DNA of 64,000 nt from Pseudomonadota bacterium. Its GTDB lineage: Bacteria; Pseudomonadota; Alphaproteobacteria; Rhizobiales; Xanthobacteraceae. Under the pieces are notes generated by a model. That model had not been told where the DNA came from. It saw nothing but the letters and a program-made list of their open reading frames with translations, and did not search any database. A program made the position numbers and the translations under genes. Shown one piece after another: positions 36,869-46,449 of this stretch. The DNA lies in assembly GCA_018240595.1 (NCBI GenBank), contig JAFEFL010000026.1, forward strand, positions 1 to 64,000, written 5' to 3'. How positions within the stretch are numbered: position 1 is the stretch's first letter; every line of letters starts with the position of its first letter.

Positions 36869-38014
36869 TCAGAATTTTACCGCCGCTGCGTCACCGGGCG
36901 CCGGGTCGTGCTCGACGGATACGTATTTCAAGTCCGGCACCAGCGGCTCGTGGCGCCGCTTCTTGTCCTCGATTTCGGCGGTCACTTTCTGCAGCTGTAC
37001 AAGCCGAGTTGCGTTGATCGGGTGCGTCTTGGCGACCAGGATCGTAGCCGGAGCCAGCAGGCCCAGACGCCGCCAGAAGTCCTCGGCGCCGTTGAGATCG
37101 TAGCCGGCGCGCGCCGCGTAGTACGCACCTACATAATCGGCCTCGCGCTCGAAGCCGACGCTGTAAGCCAGCGCTCCGAAATGGCCGAACTGCCTGGCGA
37201 AAAGACCACCGGTCGAGACCCCGCCGGCGAGAATGCCGACATCGACAGCCGCGCCGGTCGTCGTACCGAGAAGTTGGTTCCAGCGCTTCTTGTCGTTATG
37301 GCCAAGATTCGAATGTGCCATTTCGTGTCCGATCACCAAGGCCAGCTGGGCATCGGTCTCGGCAAGGGCGACAATACCGGTATTGATCGTGATCTTCGTG
37401 TCGCTGGCCGAAGCATTGGCGTCCGCATCCACGGTGTAAGCAATGGGGATGGCACAGCCCATTACCGGCGTCACGGTGACGACACGGTCGACGCCATCGT
37501 GCCGCACGGCGACCTCGACGGGCTTGACGCCGTTGGCCTTGAGCCAGCCGCCCATCCAGCCAGCGGTGCCCCACAACGGAATGAGCTCGCCATTGAGGGC
37601 GATGATCTCGTCGCCGGCGACGATGCCGGCGTTGGCCGCGGGTGAATCCTCGACCACGGAAATCGCGGTCGGCCGCATCCAGCCGATGTTCAGTGCCTCG
37701 GCGATATAGGATTGGTACTTTCGCGGCAGGCTGCGCGGCGTCACTGCGTAGAGGCCGATCTGCGCCGAGACCCAGTCCTTGCAGTCGGCGACATTGGCGG
37801 TGCGCAGGCGGAAGGCGATCGTGTCGACGCGGTGCAGCTCGCCATAATACTTGCGGAGCTGTGCGATCTGCTCGCGGCGCTGCTCGGCGGCCACGAGGTC
37901 GGCCGGCAGATCGGGCAGTTTGCTGACCGGCATTGCGCAGCCGGCCATCGACAACGCCAAAGTCAACGCCTGCGCCACAGCCGCCCCGATCGGCCGGATG
38001 ATCCCACGCACCAC
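36869..38014 (-). CDS. M48-family metalloprotease lipoprotein with PDZ domain
   Basis: About 381 aa from a GTG start at 38014; a TTG start at 38071 would add 19 residues but spoil the signal. The lipoprotein signal ends LSMAGC (Cys about 26). A PDZ-like domain (about 118-185, with SPAANAGIVAGDEIIALNG) precedes the protease core with HEMAH (230-234) and the third zinc ligand Glu in EREADYVGAYY (about 291). It is an outer-membrane-facing protease related to BepA/LoiP, likely active in envelope quality control. The start choice is uncertain. Confidence 0.85.
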   Translation of the reverse strand: MVRGIIRPIGAAVAQALTLALSMAGCAMPVSKLPDLPADLVAAEQRREQIAQLRKYYGELHRVDTIAFRLRTANVADCKDWVSAQIGLYAVTPRSLPRKYQSYIAEALNIGWMRPTAISVVEDSPAANAGIVAGDEIIALNGELIPLWGTAGWMGGWLKANGVKPVEVAVRHDGVDRVVTVTPVMGCAIPIAYTVDADANASASDTKITINTGIVALAETDAQLALVIGHEMAHSNLGHNDKKRWNQLLGTTTGAAVDVGILAGGVSTGGLFARQFGHFGALAYSVGFEREADYVGAYYAARAGYDLNGAEDFWRRLGLLAPATILVAKTHPINATRLVQLQKVTAEIEDKKRRHEPLVPDLKYVSVEHDPAPGDAAAVKF

Positions 38015-38102
38015 GCCACACCCCCAACGCCCGCGGCATCGAGCGTAGCGGTGGGATTGCAACCTGCGCAAGCAAAAGTTGTAGTCAGGCCGCCGCTGGC
38101 CT

Positions 38103-38549
38103 TCAGGCTGTGTCGCCCTTGAGACGGCCGATCAGGCCGAAAATGTCGCCCAGAACATAGAGATCGCGGACTTTGGCACCGTCGAAGGTGAAGATCGGCA
38201 TGCCGGTCCACCACACGTGACGACCGCTTGGCGGGACGCCGAATATCTCTTTGCGATGCAAGCCGTGGAAACGCGTCTTGCCGCTGACGCGGTTGCCTTC
38301 CTCAATCATCGCCAGGATATCGGTGGTGTAGCGGTCGAAGATACCGGTGACGAAATCGACGTAGCCGGCGAACTGCTCGTAGCCGACCAGGACCGGCCCG
38401 AGCGAACCGCGAAACGTGAAGCCTTCGTGGAAGATGTTCGGGATCAGGCTCTTGTCGGCGTGGTCCCACATGTCCTTGTAGAAGGCGCGCACCGTCTCCT
38501 TCTGCGGAGACAGGGTGACGCCGGTCAGATCGAGCGCAGCTTCGTGCAT
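38103..38549 (-). CDS. SnoaL/NTF2-like ester cyclase family protein
   Basis: 148-aa cone-fold protein. The helix-strand pattern KETVRAFYKDMWDHADKSLI, NIFHEGFTFRGSL, and VSGKTRFHGLHRKEIFGVPP (in part) with HVWWTGMPIFTFDGAKV is typical of the SnoaL/ester cyclase group, in which many members have no known substrate. The ATG at 38549 was chosen; the upstream open frame overlaps the neighbour and is not family-like. Confidence 0.88.
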   Translation of the reverse strand: MHEAALDLTGVTLSPQKETVRAFYKDMWDHADKSLIPNIFHEGFTFRGSLGPVLVGYEQFAGYVDFVTGIFDRYTTDILAMIEEGNRVSGKTRFHGLHRKEIFGVPPSGRHVWWTGMPIFTFDGAKVRDLYVLGDIFGLIGRLKGDTA

Positions 38550-38608
38550 GCCGGCGATGCTAGCGCAGTCCCGCACCGCCGGCCAAATCGTCGAACTCGA
38601 GGCCGCTG

Positions 38609-39088
38609 CTACACCGCGACCTTGCGGTTGGTGCCGAGGTCCGGCTTGCCGCCGGTCGCCGCCGCCACCGCCATCTTGATATTGCTGACGATGGTGCCGG
38701 GGCTGTCCCAGTATTCGGCCTCGACCGGACGCACCTTCAGCACACGGATGTTTGGATCGTCGGGCGAATCCCACCAGGCTTTTGCCGGCGTCGACCACAA
38801 TTCCTTGATCTTGGCGCGGTCGTTGCTGACCTCGGCATGACCGCTGATCGAGACATATTTCTGCCCGCCGGTGTCGGCGAAGGACAGCGCCAGCTTCGGA
38901 TAGCGGGCGATCTCGTCGTCCTTCTGCCGGCGCACATCGGTGAGGAAATAGATCATGCGCTCATCGCGGTGGACGTAGGCGCCCATTGGGCGCGAGCGCA
39001 GCTCGTCGCCGTCCCAGGTGGCTATCATGCAGATCGAAATCTTTTCCATCAGGTCCCAGACCCGTTCGACATCTTCATTGCTTGCCAT
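38609..39088 (-). CDS. Pyridoxamine 5'-phosphate oxidase-like (general stress protein 26 type)
   Basis: 159-aa split-barrel flavoprotein. The region ISICMIATWDGDELRSRPMG and FLTDVRRQKDDEIARYP (in part), with VSISGHAEVSNDRAKIKELW, fits the stress protein 26 subfamily that binds FMN or F420. The family is common near stress genes but its substrate is unknown. A sharp terminator lies between it and the upstream sdhB. Confidence 0.92.
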   Translation of the reverse strand: MASNEDVERVWDLMEKISICMIATWDGDELRSRPMGAYVHRDERMIYFLTDVRRQKDDEIARYPKLALSFADTGGQKYVSISGHAEVSNDRAKIKELWSTPAKAWWDSPDDPNIRVLKVRPVEAEYWDSPGTIVSNIKMAVAAATGGKPDLGTNRKVAV

Positions 39089-39142
39089 CGGATTCTCCTT
39101 TGCGCGGTCAACGGCACAGCGGAGACAACGTTCCGGTGGAAC

Positions 39143-39170
39143 AAAAAAGGCGCCGTCGCCGGCGCCTTTT
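39143..39170 (-). terminator. Rho-independent terminator of the sdh operon
   Basis: On the minus strand a 6-bp GC stem, GGCGCC/GGCGCC, extended by A-T pairs (AAAA/TTTT), with a 6-nt loop is followed by six T residues. It sits 26 nt after the sdhB stop codon and ends the sdhCDAB transcript before the stress-protein gene. Confidence 0.9.
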
Positions 39171-39195
39171 CGAGAGAGCGGAATTTGGAAAGCCG

Positions 39196-39975
39196 TCAGA
39201 CCTGCCGGTCGACCAGTGCCTTCTTCAGCGTGGCAATTTCCTTGGCCGGATTGAGTCCCTTGGGGCAGGCCTTGGAGCAGTTGAGGATGGTGTGGCAGCG
39301 ATAGATGCGGAACGGATCCTCGAGATTGTCGAGGCGGTCGCCGGTGGCTTCGTCACGCGAATCCTGCACCCAGCGGTTGGCCTGCAGCAGCGCGGCGGGG
39401 CCGAGATAGCGGTCCGAATTCCACCAGTAGCTCGGGCACGAGGTCGAGCAGCAGGCGCACAGAATGCACTCGTACATGCCGTCGAGCTTGGCGCGCTCCT
39501 CGTGGCTCTGCCGCCATTCCTTTTCCGGCGCCGGCGTCACGGTGTGCAGCCAAGGCTCGATCGAGGCGTATTGCGCGTAGAAGTTCTTCAGGTCCGGCAC
39601 CAGATCCTTCACCACCGGCTGATGGGGCAACGGGTAGATCTTGATCGGCGTCTTCACCTCGTCCATCGCCTTGGTGCAGGCGAGCGTGTTGGTGCCGTCG
39701 ATGTTCATGGCGCAGGAGCCGCAGACGCCTTCACGGCAGGAGCGGCGGAAGGTCAGCGTCGGGTCGACGTTGTTCTTGATCCAGATCAGCGCGTCGAGAA
39801 TCATCGGCCCGCAATTGTCGCGATCGACGTAGTAGGTGTCGACGTGCGGGTTCTCGTTGGCGTCGGGATTCCAACGATAGATCTTGAACTCGGTCAGATG
39901 CGTGGCGTGCGACGTGCGCGGCCAGGTCTTGCCTTCTTCGACCTTGGAGTTCTTCGGCAGCGTGATTTCGACCAT
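39196..39975 (-). CDS. sdhB: Succinate dehydrogenase iron-sulfur subunit
   Basis: 259-aa subunit carrying the three Fe-S clusters between FAD and quinone. The [2Fe-2S] motif is [15 protein letters not shown] with a further Cys in NTLACTKA; the [4Fe-4S] and [3Fe-4S] motifs are [16 protein letters not shown] and [17 protein letters not shown]. It begins 1 nt after the sdhA stop, and a terminator follows it. Complete and standard. Confidence 0.98.
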   Translation of the reverse strand: MVEITLPKNSKVEEGKTWPRTSHATHLTEFKIYRWNPDANENPHVDTYYVDRDNCGPMILDALIWIKNNVDPTLTFRRSCREGVCGSCAMNIDGTNTLACTKAMDEVKTPIKIYPLPHQPVVKDLVPDLKNFYAQYASIEPWLHTVTPAPEKEWRQSHEERAKLDGMYECILCACCSTSCPSYWWNSDRYLGPAALLQANRWVQDSRDEATGDRLDNLEDPFRIYRCHTILNCSKACPKGLNPAKEIATLKKALVDRQV

Positions 39976-39976
39976 G

Positions 39977-41818
39977 TCAGTAAACTCGCGCTTTGGGTTC
40001 GATGTACGCGATCTCGTTCGTCAGCGTGTAGGCGTGCACCGGGCGGTAGTCGATCGAAACGCTGCCCTTGGCGTCGATCCACGCCAGAGTGTGCTTCATC
40101 CAGTTCTGGTCGTCGCGGTCCGGGAAATCCTCGCGCGCGTGAGCGCCGCGGCTTTCCGTGCGGTTCTTGGCCGAATCCATGGTGACGCAGGCTTGCGAGA
40201 TCAGGTTGTCGAGCTCGAGCGTCTCGATCAAATCCGAATTCCAGATCAGCGAGCGGTCCGACACGCCGATGTCGGTCATGGCGCCATAAACCTGATGAAT
40301 GAGGTTGTGGCCTTCTTCGAGCACCTCGCCGGTGCGGAACACCGCGCAGTTGTTCTGCATCACGCGCTGCATCTTGAGGCGAAGCTGCGCGGTCGGCGTG
40401 CCGCCGGAGGCGTAACGGAAGTGATCGAGACGGGCGAGCGCCTTCTCGGCCGAGTCCTTCGGCAGATCGGGCTGCTTGTCGCCCGGCGTCAGCGTATCGG
40501 CACAGCGCTGCGCGGCGGCGCGGCCGAACACGACGAGGTCGATCAGCGAGTTCGAGCCGAGACGATTGGCGCCGTGCACCGAGACGCAGGCCGCTTCGCC
40601 GATGGCCATCAGGCCAGGAATGACGAAGTCGTTGTTGCCGTCCTTCTTGGTCAGTGCCTCGCCGTGATAGTTCGTCGGGATGCCGCCCATGTTGTAGTGC
40701 ACGGTGGGCAGAACCGGGATCGGCTCGCGCGTGACATCGACGCCGGCGAAGATGCGCGCGGTCTCGGAGATGCCGGGCAAGCGCTCATGCAACACGGCCG
40801 GGTCGAGATGGTCGAGGTGAAGGAAGATGTGGTCCTTCTCCTTGCCGACGCCGCGGCCTTCACGGATTTCGATGGTCATGGCGCGCGAGACGACGTCACG
40901 CGAGGCCAGATCCTTGGCCGACGGCGCATAGCGCTCCATGAAGCGCTCGCCTTCGGAGTTGACGAGATAGCCGCCTTCGCCGCGCGAGCCCTCGGTGATC
41001 AGGCAGCCCGCCGGATAGATGCCGGTCGGGTGGAACTGCACGAATTCCATGTCCTGCAGCGGCAGGCCGGCGCGCAGCACCATGGCATTGCCGTCGCCGG
41101 TGCAGATATGCGCCGACGTGCAGGAGAAATAGGCGCGGCCGTAGCCGCCGGTCGCCAGAATCGTCTGGTTGGCGGTGAAGCGATGCAGCGTGCCGTCGTC
41201 CATGTTCAGGGCGATGACGCCGCGGCAGCGGCCCTCGTCGTCCATAATCAGGTCGAGGGCGAAATATTCGATGTAGAACTCGGCCGCGTGCTTGAGCGAC
41301 TGGCCGTACATCGTGTGCAGCATGGCGTGGCCGGTGCGGTCCGCGGCGGCGCAGGTGCGCTGCGCGGTACCCTTGCCGAAATGCGTGGTCATGCCGCCGA
41401 ACGGGCGCTGATAGATCTTGCCGTCTTCCTCGCGGCGCGAGAAGGGCATGCCCCAGTGCTCGAGCTCATAGACCGCGGCCGGCGCATTCTTGCACATGTA
41501 TTCGATGGTGTCCTGGTCGCCGAGCCAGTCGGCGCCCTTCACCGTGTCATACATGTGCCAGCGCCAGTCGTCCTCGCTCATGTTGCCGAGCGAGGCGGCG
41601 ATGCCGCCCTGCGCCGCGACAGTGTGCGAGCGCGTCGGGAACACTTTGGAAATGCAGGCGGTGCGCAGGCCGGCTTCCGAGCAGCCGACGACGGCACGCA
41701 AGCCGGCGCCGCCGGCGCCGACAACCACGACGTCGTATTTGTGATCCTCGATCGGATAGGCGCGGCCGTTGATGCCGGGCGCGCTCTTGCCGTTTATGGT
41801 TCCGTTGGCGTCGGCCAT
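39977..41818 (-). CDS. sdhA: Succinate dehydrogenase flavoprotein subunit
   Basis: 613-aa catalytic subunit. The FAD-binding motif [16 protein letters not shown] is followed by SHTVAAQGG, where the His is covalently flavinylated, and by the active-site block RTGHAMLHT and [20 protein letters not shown] (His and Arg of the substrate site). The ATG at 41818 begins [11 protein letters not shown]. It sits between sdhD (2 nt) and sdhB (1 nt) in one operon. Confidence 0.98.
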   Translation of the reverse strand: MADANGTINGKSAPGINGRAYPIEDHKYDVVVVGAGGAGLRAVVGCSEAGLRTACISKVFPTRSHTVAAQGGIAASLGNMSEDDWRWHMYDTVKGADWLGDQDTIEYMCKNAPAAVYELEHWGMPFSRREEDGKIYQRPFGGMTTHFGKGTAQRTCAAADRTGHAMLHTMYGQSLKHAAEFYIEYFALDLIMDDEGRCRGVIALNMDDGTLHRFTANQTILATGGYGRAYFSCTSAHICTGDGNAMVLRAGLPLQDMEFVQFHPTGIYPAGCLITEGSRGEGGYLVNSEGERFMERYAPSAKDLASRDVVSRAMTIEIREGRGVGKEKDHIFLHLDHLDPAVLHERLPGISETARIFAGVDVTREPIPVLPTVHYNMGGIPTNYHGEALTKKDGNNDFVIPGLMAIGEAACVSVHGANRLGSNSLIDLVVFGRAAAQRCADTLTPGDKQPDLPKDSAEKALARLDHFRYASGGTPTAQLRLKMQRVMQNNCAVFRTGEVLEEGHNLIHQVYGAMTDIGVSDRSLIWNSDLIETLELDNLISQACVTMDSAKNRTESRGAHAREDFPDRDDQNWMKHTLAWIDAKGSVSIDYRPVHAYTLTNEIAYIEPKARVY

Positions 41819-41820
41819 CG

Positions 41821-42213
41821 TCAGACTCCGAAGGACAGTTTGAGGATGGCGAATGCCGAGGCGAGGCCGACGGCCACGCAGAAGAAGGTGTTCAGCATGA
41901 GGCTCAGGAACTTGTATTTGTCGTCGTGGACGTAATCCAGGATGATCTCCTGCATGCCGATCCACATGTGATAGACGCTGGTCAGAATGAACAGCAGCAT
42001 GATGACGGCGACGATCGGCGATCCGAGGATCTGAACAGCGGCGGCGTGGCTGCGGCCGAGCATCGAGATGACGATCACGATCAGCGCGATCGAGAGGAAG
42101 ATCCCGGCAAAGCCGGTCAGGCGCTGATGCCAGAAATCGGTGGTGCCGGAATGGGCCGGGCCAAGGCCGCGGACGCGGCGGGCCGGCGTGCGCATATCGT
42201 TCTGTGCTTTCAC
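41821..42213 (-). CDS. sdhD: Succinate dehydrogenase membrane anchor subunit
   Basis: 130-aa hydrophobic subunit with three transmembrane helices (about 30-52, 62-86, 103-128). The heme- and quinone-site pattern [18 protein letters not shown] holds the conserved His and Asp/Tyr near the second and third helices. The GTG start at 42213 overlaps the sdhC stop (GTGA) with GGGAGG upstream, which decides the start over an internal ATG at 42195. Confidence 0.93.
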   Translation of the reverse strand: MKAQNDMRTPARRVRGLGPAHSGTTDFWHQRLTGFAGIFLSIALIVIVISMLGRSHAAAVQILGSPIVAVIMLLFILTSVYHMWIGMQEIILDYVHDDKYKFLSLMLNTFFCVAVGLASAFAILKLSFGV

Positions 42214-42635
42214 CGCGGGCCTCCCAGGGCGATATAGCCGATCACCCAGACCACCAGGGTCAACGCAATCGAACCGACCAGGGTCGCGACGGTCAGCCAT
42301 TCGCGCTCGGCGGGCTGGAAGCCGTGCAGCGTGTCCCAGATCAGGTGGCGGATGCCGCCGAGCATGTGATGCAGCAGCGCCCAAGTGTAGCCGAACAGGA
42401 TGACGCGGCCGATGAAGGAGCCGACGAAGGCCTCAAAGGTCGCGTAGGCGTTGGGGCCGGACGCGGCCGAGATCAGCCACCAGGCCAGCAGGAGCGTACC
42501 GAAATACAGCGCGCCGCCGGTGATGCGATGGACGATGGACATCATCATCGTCAGCATCGGGCGGTAGATTTGCAGATGGGGGGAAAGCGGTCGTGGCCGC
42601 CGCGATGCCGCGGTGCCCGCCTTGGAATCGGCCAT
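42210..42635 (-). CDS. sdhC: Succinate dehydrogenase cytochrome b556 subunit
   Basis: 141-aa subunit with [14 protein letters not shown], the N-terminal quinone-site motif, [10 protein letters not shown], and [13 protein letters not shown], whose His is the heme b ligand. Three transmembrane helices follow. It is the first gene of sdhCDAB, and its start at 42635 is preceded by a divergent promoter region shared with a LysR gene. Confidence 0.96.
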   Translation of the reverse strand: MADSKAGTAASRRPRPLSPHLQIYRPMLTMMMSIVHRITGGALYFGTLLLAWWLISAASGPNAYATFEAFVGSFIGRVILFGYTWALLHHMLGGIRHLIWDTLHGFQPAEREWLTVATLVGSIALTLVVWVIGYIALGGPR

Positions 42636-42782
42636 GGTTATTCTCCTCGCACCGCCGTAGCCCTGTCGGCAGTCGCGGACGGTTGGTAGCCAAACCACAA
42701 AAATACCGCAACGCAGCCCTGCGTCCGGTCCTTGGCAGTTTAGAGCTTGACCAAGTTAAACTTCTTCAACCGCGAAACTAAA

Positions 42783-42799
42783 CCGGGTAAATTGCCCGG
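42783..42799. promoter_or_regulatory. Inverted repeat in the sdhC-LysR divergent gap
   Basis: CCGGGTAAATTGCCCGG is a 5-bp inverted repeat with a 7-nt A/T-rich spacer, 66 nt before the LysR start at 42865 and 148 nt before the sdhC start. Its size and place fit a LysR-type operator for autoregulation, but no LysR consensus (T-N11-A) was confirmed beyond the palindrome. Confidence 0.35.
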
Positions 42800-42864
42800 A
42801 TCAATCTCTGTTTTGCGTAGTCTGCCATCGTAGAATAAGAAGGCTCTGCCGGGCGACTTCTTTC

Positions 42865-43764
42865 ATGCGTTACGATTTCACCGACCTCAGTCTGTTCCGG
42901 CATATCGTCGAGGCCGGCAGTATCACGCACGGCGCAGAGCGTATGAATCTGGCGCTGGCGGCGGCCTCGACCCGCATCCGCAAGCTCGAGGAAGCCTTCG
43001 GTGCCGAACTTCTGGTGCGCGGCCGCCAGGGCGTGGCGCCGACCCAGGCCGGGCGCACGCTGCTGCAGCATGCCCGTTCCATTCTCGAGCAATCCGAACG
43101 GCTGCAGGAGGACCTCGGCGTCTATGCCGGCGGCCACGCCGGCCAGGTTCGGGTGCTGTCGAACACCAATTCGCTCACCGAGTTCCTGCCGGAGGCGCTC
43201 GGCAGCTTCCTCGCCGCGCATCCGAATGTCAGCGTCGATATCGAGGAGCGGCTGTCCGACGAGATCGTCGGGCTGATTGCCGAGGGCGTCGGCGACATCG
43301 GCATCGTCGCCGGCACCGTCGATGCCGGCGGACTGACGACCTATCCGTTCCGCAGCGACCGCTTCGTGCTGGTGGTGGCGCGCGGCCACGAACTCGCCAA
43401 GCGCAGCAAGATCAGCTTCGCCGAGACGCTCGATTACAATTTCGTCGGCATCGACCGCGCCAGCGCCATCCAGCGCTTCCTTGCCAACAAGGCGAGCCAG
43501 GCCGGCCGCACCTTGCGGCTGCGCGTGCAGCTGCGCTCGTTCGATGCGGTGTGCCGCATGGTCGAGAATCATGTCGGCGTCGGCGTGGTGCCGCAGACCA
43601 CGGCGCGCTGGGCGGCCAAGACCATGGCGATCCAGGTGGTCGATCTCACCGACCCGTGGGCGCTGCGCAACCTCTCGATCTGCCTGCGCGACTACAAGGC
43701 GCTGCCGCCTTACGCGCGGCAACTGGTGGATCATCTGAGAGAGGCGCGGCGGGAGAGCACGTAA
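42865..43764 (+). CDS. LysR-family transcriptional regulator
   Basis: 299-aa regulator with an N-terminal winged HTH (residues 1-65, with FRHIVEAGSITHGAERMNLA and GRQGVAPTQAGRTLLQHA) and a C-terminal periplasmic-binding-like effector domain. It is divergent from sdhCDAB with 229 nt between the starts. Control of sdh or of its own gene is possible but not shown. The inducer is unknown. Confidence 0.93.
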   Translation: MRYDFTDLSLFRHIVEAGSITHGAERMNLALAAASTRIRKLEEAFGAELLVRGRQGVAPTQAGRTLLQHARSILEQSERLQEDLGVYAGGHAGQVRVLSNTNSLTEFLPEALGSFLAAHPNVSVDIEERLSDEIVGLIAEGVGDIGIVAGTVDAGGLTTYPFRSDRFVLVVARGHELAKRSKISFAETLDYNFVGIDRASAIQRFLANKASQAGRTLRLRVQLRSFDAVCRMVENHVGVGVVPQTTARWAAKTMAIQVVDLTDPWALRNLSICLRDYKALPPYARQLVDHLREARREST

Positions 43765-43787
43765 CCGGCGGCCTGGCTTATGACGTC

Positions 43788-43862
43788 GTCATCCTCCGCG
43801 AAAGCGGAGGATCCAGCGCTTTCTTTCAACGGGCTGGATCGCCCGCCTTCGCGGGCGATGAC
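43788..43862. repeat. Intergenic compound-hairpin repeat, type A (copy 3)
   Basis: 75-nt element: a left hairpin CCTCCGCGAAAGCGGAGG and a right hairpin CGCCCGCCTTCGCGGGCG are joined by GATCCAGC and GCTGGATC, which pair across the centre. It lies between the LysR gene and the convergent MaoC gene. Confidence 0.87.
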
Positions 43863-43889
43863 GGAGCAGGGCGTGGCGCTCGCCGTGAA

Positions 43890-44942
43890 CTACCGCGGCA
43901 TCAACACCCAATAATCGAGATCGAGAATGACCGCCGGGTCATATTCATTCCCGACCTTGTAGGGGAAGTCGTCGCACGGTTTGTCCTTGGTGGCGACGGT
44001 GCGCAGGCGCAGCGCGCCGACGTCTTCGCGGCCGAGCAATTCGGCCTTGTCGAGAACCTCGGTCCAGGCGAACACCGTGAGCCCCGAGAACAATGGCGCA
44101 ACATGCCGGCCGCCATTGATGGCAGTGACATGGAACGCATTGCCGAGCCCGTTGAACGACAGCGCGCGCGCCAGCGAAATGGCGTGACCGCCATAGATCA
44201 GGCGCTGGCCGAAGCGGCCTTTGCTTTCGGCGTAGTGGTCGAAATGGATGCGCGCGGTGTTCTGATAGAGCCGCGTTGCCATCATGTGCTCGGCGTCTTC
44301 GACGGTGATGCCGGCGACATGATCGATCCTGTCGCCCTTGGCGTAGTCGCCGTAGCGGTGCGGGCTGCCGGCAAGTTCGGTGTCGTAGAGGTCCTTGGCA
44401 ATGATCGGGCAGCCATTGCCGAGCGCGCCGACATCGACGCAGGACGGCGTCTGCGGCACGACTTCTTCCGGCGCCGGCGCGTTCTCGTCGCGCTTCTTCA
44501 CCATCACCCAGCGCACATATTCGAGCACCGTGGTGCCGTCCTGGTCGAGGCCGCGCGAGCGCACATAGACGATACCGGTCTTGCGGTTGGAGTTTTCCTT
44601 CAGCCCGATGACTTCCGACGTCGCGGTCAAGGTGGCGCCGGGATAGACCGGCTTGAGGAAACGGCAGTCGGCATAGCCGAGATTGGCAACGGCATTGAGC
44701 GAGATGTCGGGCACCGTCTTGCCGAACACCATGTGGAAGACGAGCAGGTCGTCGAGCGGCGCGCGCGGGTAACCGATCTTCTCGGCGAAGGTATCGGCCG
44801 ACTGCACGGCGAAACGGCCGCCGAACAGGCCGTTGTAAAGCGCGACGTCGCCGGTGGTCACGGTGCGCGGCGTGGCATGGCGGACTTGCTGGCCGAGTTT
44901 GAAATCCTCGAAGAAATTACCGGAATTCGTTTTGGCGCTCAC
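43890..44942 (-). CDS. mch: MaoC-family hydratase, probable mesaconyl-CoA (2-methylfumaryl-CoA) hydratase
   Basis: 350-aa double-hotdog hydratase. The N-terminal part NFFEDFKLGQQVRHATPRTV and TGDVALYNGLFGGRFAVQS, and the second MaoC half with HFDHYAESKGRFGQRLIYGG and FSGLTVFAWTEVLD, match the long MaoC protein of the ethylmalonyl-CoA pathway in Rhodobacter, which converts mesaconyl-CoA to beta-methylmalyl-CoA. The length fits Mch (about 345). A possible partner lyase/thioesterase of the malyl-CoA type lies 15 kb away at 59858. Substrate identity is inferred from family resemblance. Confidence 0.8.
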   Translation of the reverse strand: MSAKTNSGNFFEDFKLGQQVRHATPRTVTTGDVALYNGLFGGRFAVQSADTFAEKIGYPRAPLDDLLVFHMVFGKTVPDISLNAVANLGYADCRFLKPVYPGATLTATSEVIGLKENSNRKTGIVYVRSRGLDQDGTTVLEYVRWVMVKKRDENAPAPEEVVPQTPSCVDVGALGNGCPIIAKDLYDTELAGSPHRYGDYAKGDRIDHVAGITVEDAEHMMATRLYQNTARIHFDHYAESKGRFGQRLIYGGHAISLARALSFNGLGNAFHVTAINGGRHVAPLFSGLTVFAWTEVLDKAELLGREDVGALRLRTVATKDKPCDDFPYKVGNEYDPAVILDLDYWVLMPR

Positions 44943-45036
44943 GAAATACTCCTGACCTTGCCCGCATCGACCCTAGCAGCGATCGGCGGGCCTGCCCATT
45001 GTCGCAAAGGCGTATGACAACCGGTCGGTTGCGGTG

Positions 45037-46299
45037 TCAAAGGCTCTCGTCATGTGCGCGGGTGATCAGGCGCGCGCCGCGCTGGAAGGTGAGGTAGCTC
45101 CACAACCAACTGAAGGCGACGATGAAGCGGTTGCGGATGCCGATGAGAAAGTAGATGTGCGCGATGCCCCAGAACCACCAGCCGAGATAGCCGCGCAGGC
45201 GGAAGCGGCCGAGCTGCACGACGGCGGCACGGCGGCCGATGGTGGCGAGATCGCCGAGATGGCGGTAGCGGAACGGCTTGCCTGTCTCGCGGCCGGCAAT
45301 GCGCGCGGCAATGAGGCTTCCGACATAGTGGCCCATCTGCTTGGCGGCGGGCGCGATACCGGGCACCGGCTTGCCGTTTGCATCTATCACCGCCGCGGCG
45401 TCGCCGATGACGAAGATGTCGGGATGGCCGGGCACCGACAGATCGGTATTGACCTTGGCACGCCCGGCGCGATCGGCCTCGATGCCGAGCCATTTCGCCG
45501 CCGGTGACGACATGACACCGGCGGCCCAGATGATGGTCGCAGCCGGCAGACGCTGGCTGCCCAGTTCGACGCCGCCGGCGTCGCACTTCGTCACCATCGT
45601 ATCCGTCATCACGGTGACGCCGGCATGGCTCAGCACGTTGCGGACATAGTCCGACTGCTCCGGCGGAAAGGCCGGCAGCAGCCGCGGGCCTGCCTCGACC
45701 AGCACGATGCGGGCGTTGCGCGGATCGATGCGGCGAAAGTCCATCGCCAGCGTCTGCCGCGCGATCTCGGCGATGGCGCCGGCCATTTCCACGCCGGTGG
45801 CGCCGCCGCCGACGATGACGAAGGTGAGCAGGCGGCGCTGCGTCTCGCTGTCGGTCGCGATCTCCGCCTTCTCGAAGGCGATCAGGATCTGGCGGCGGAT
45901 GCGGGTGCCGTCGTCGATGCGCTTGAGGCCCGGCGCAAACGGCGCCCATTGGTCGTGGCCGAAATAGGAGTGCATCGCTCCGGTCGCCAGAACGAGATAG
46001 TCGAACGCCATCTCGCCGAAGTTGGTTATCAGGATCTTGCGCGCCGGATCGACGTCGAGCACGTCTTCCATCAGCACCGTGGCGTTCTTTTGCGTGCGCA
46101 GGATGTGGCGGATCGGCCAGGCGATCTCGGCCGGCGACAGGGCCGCGGTCGCGACCTGATAGAGCAGCGGCTGAAAGCAGTGGTGGTTCTGCCGGTCGAT
46201 GACGGTGATGGCCGCCGCCGCCCGGCGCAGCGCCCGGACGGTCTCCAGCCCGCCGAAGCCGGCGCCGACGACGATAATTCGAGGAATTTGCACGCTCAT
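45037..46299 (-). CDS. ndh: Type II NADH dehydrogenase (non-proton-pumping)
   Basis: 420-aa FAD-dependent enzyme that feeds NADH electrons to quinone without pumping protons. Two dinucleotide folds are clear, [12 protein letters not shown] for FAD and [16 protein letters not shown] for NADH, plus [17 protein letters not shown] with the quinone-site Q-x-x-x-Q region. The C-terminus with [20 protein letters not shown] forms the amphipathic membrane anchor typical of NDH-2. It starts at ATG 46299, divergent from leuB. Confidence 0.93.
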   Translation of the reverse strand: MSVQIPRIIVVGAGFGGLETVRALRRAAAAITVIDRQNHHCFQPLLYQVATAALSPAEIAWPIRHILRTQKNATVLMEDVLDVDPARKILITNFGEMAFDYLVLATGAMHSYFGHDQWAPFAPGLKRIDDGTRIRRQILIAFEKAEIATDSETQRRLLTFVIVGGGATGVEMAGAIAEIARQTLAMDFRRIDPRNARIVLVEAGPRLLPAFPPEQSDYVRNVLSHAGVTVMTDTMVTKCDAGGVELGSQRLPAATIIWAAGVMSSPAAKWLGIEADRAGRAKVNTDLSVPGHPDIFVIGDAAAVIDANGKPVPGIAPAAKQMGHYVGSLIAARIAGRETGKPFRYRHLGDLATIGRRAAVVQLGRFRLRGYLGWWFWGIAHIYFLIGIRNRFIVAFSWLWSYLTFQRGARLITRAHDESL

Positions 46300-46449
46300 T
46301 CCGGTCTCCGGCCTTGCGCCTTGGTAAAAGCTGGACCGCGTCCGCGCGGTTGCCAAGGGGCGGGCGAGGCTTTAGCAATCCGCCAGTTTTTGCCGTGCGG
46401 GCCGGTCCCCAGGGCGAGGAAACGGGCGAAACGTAGAAAAGAGGCGTCA

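Noticed and set aside
39884..41935. 683-aa open frame on the plus strand
   Set aside because: Antisense to sdhA with its complete flavoprotein motifs; no plausible ribosome site or domain.
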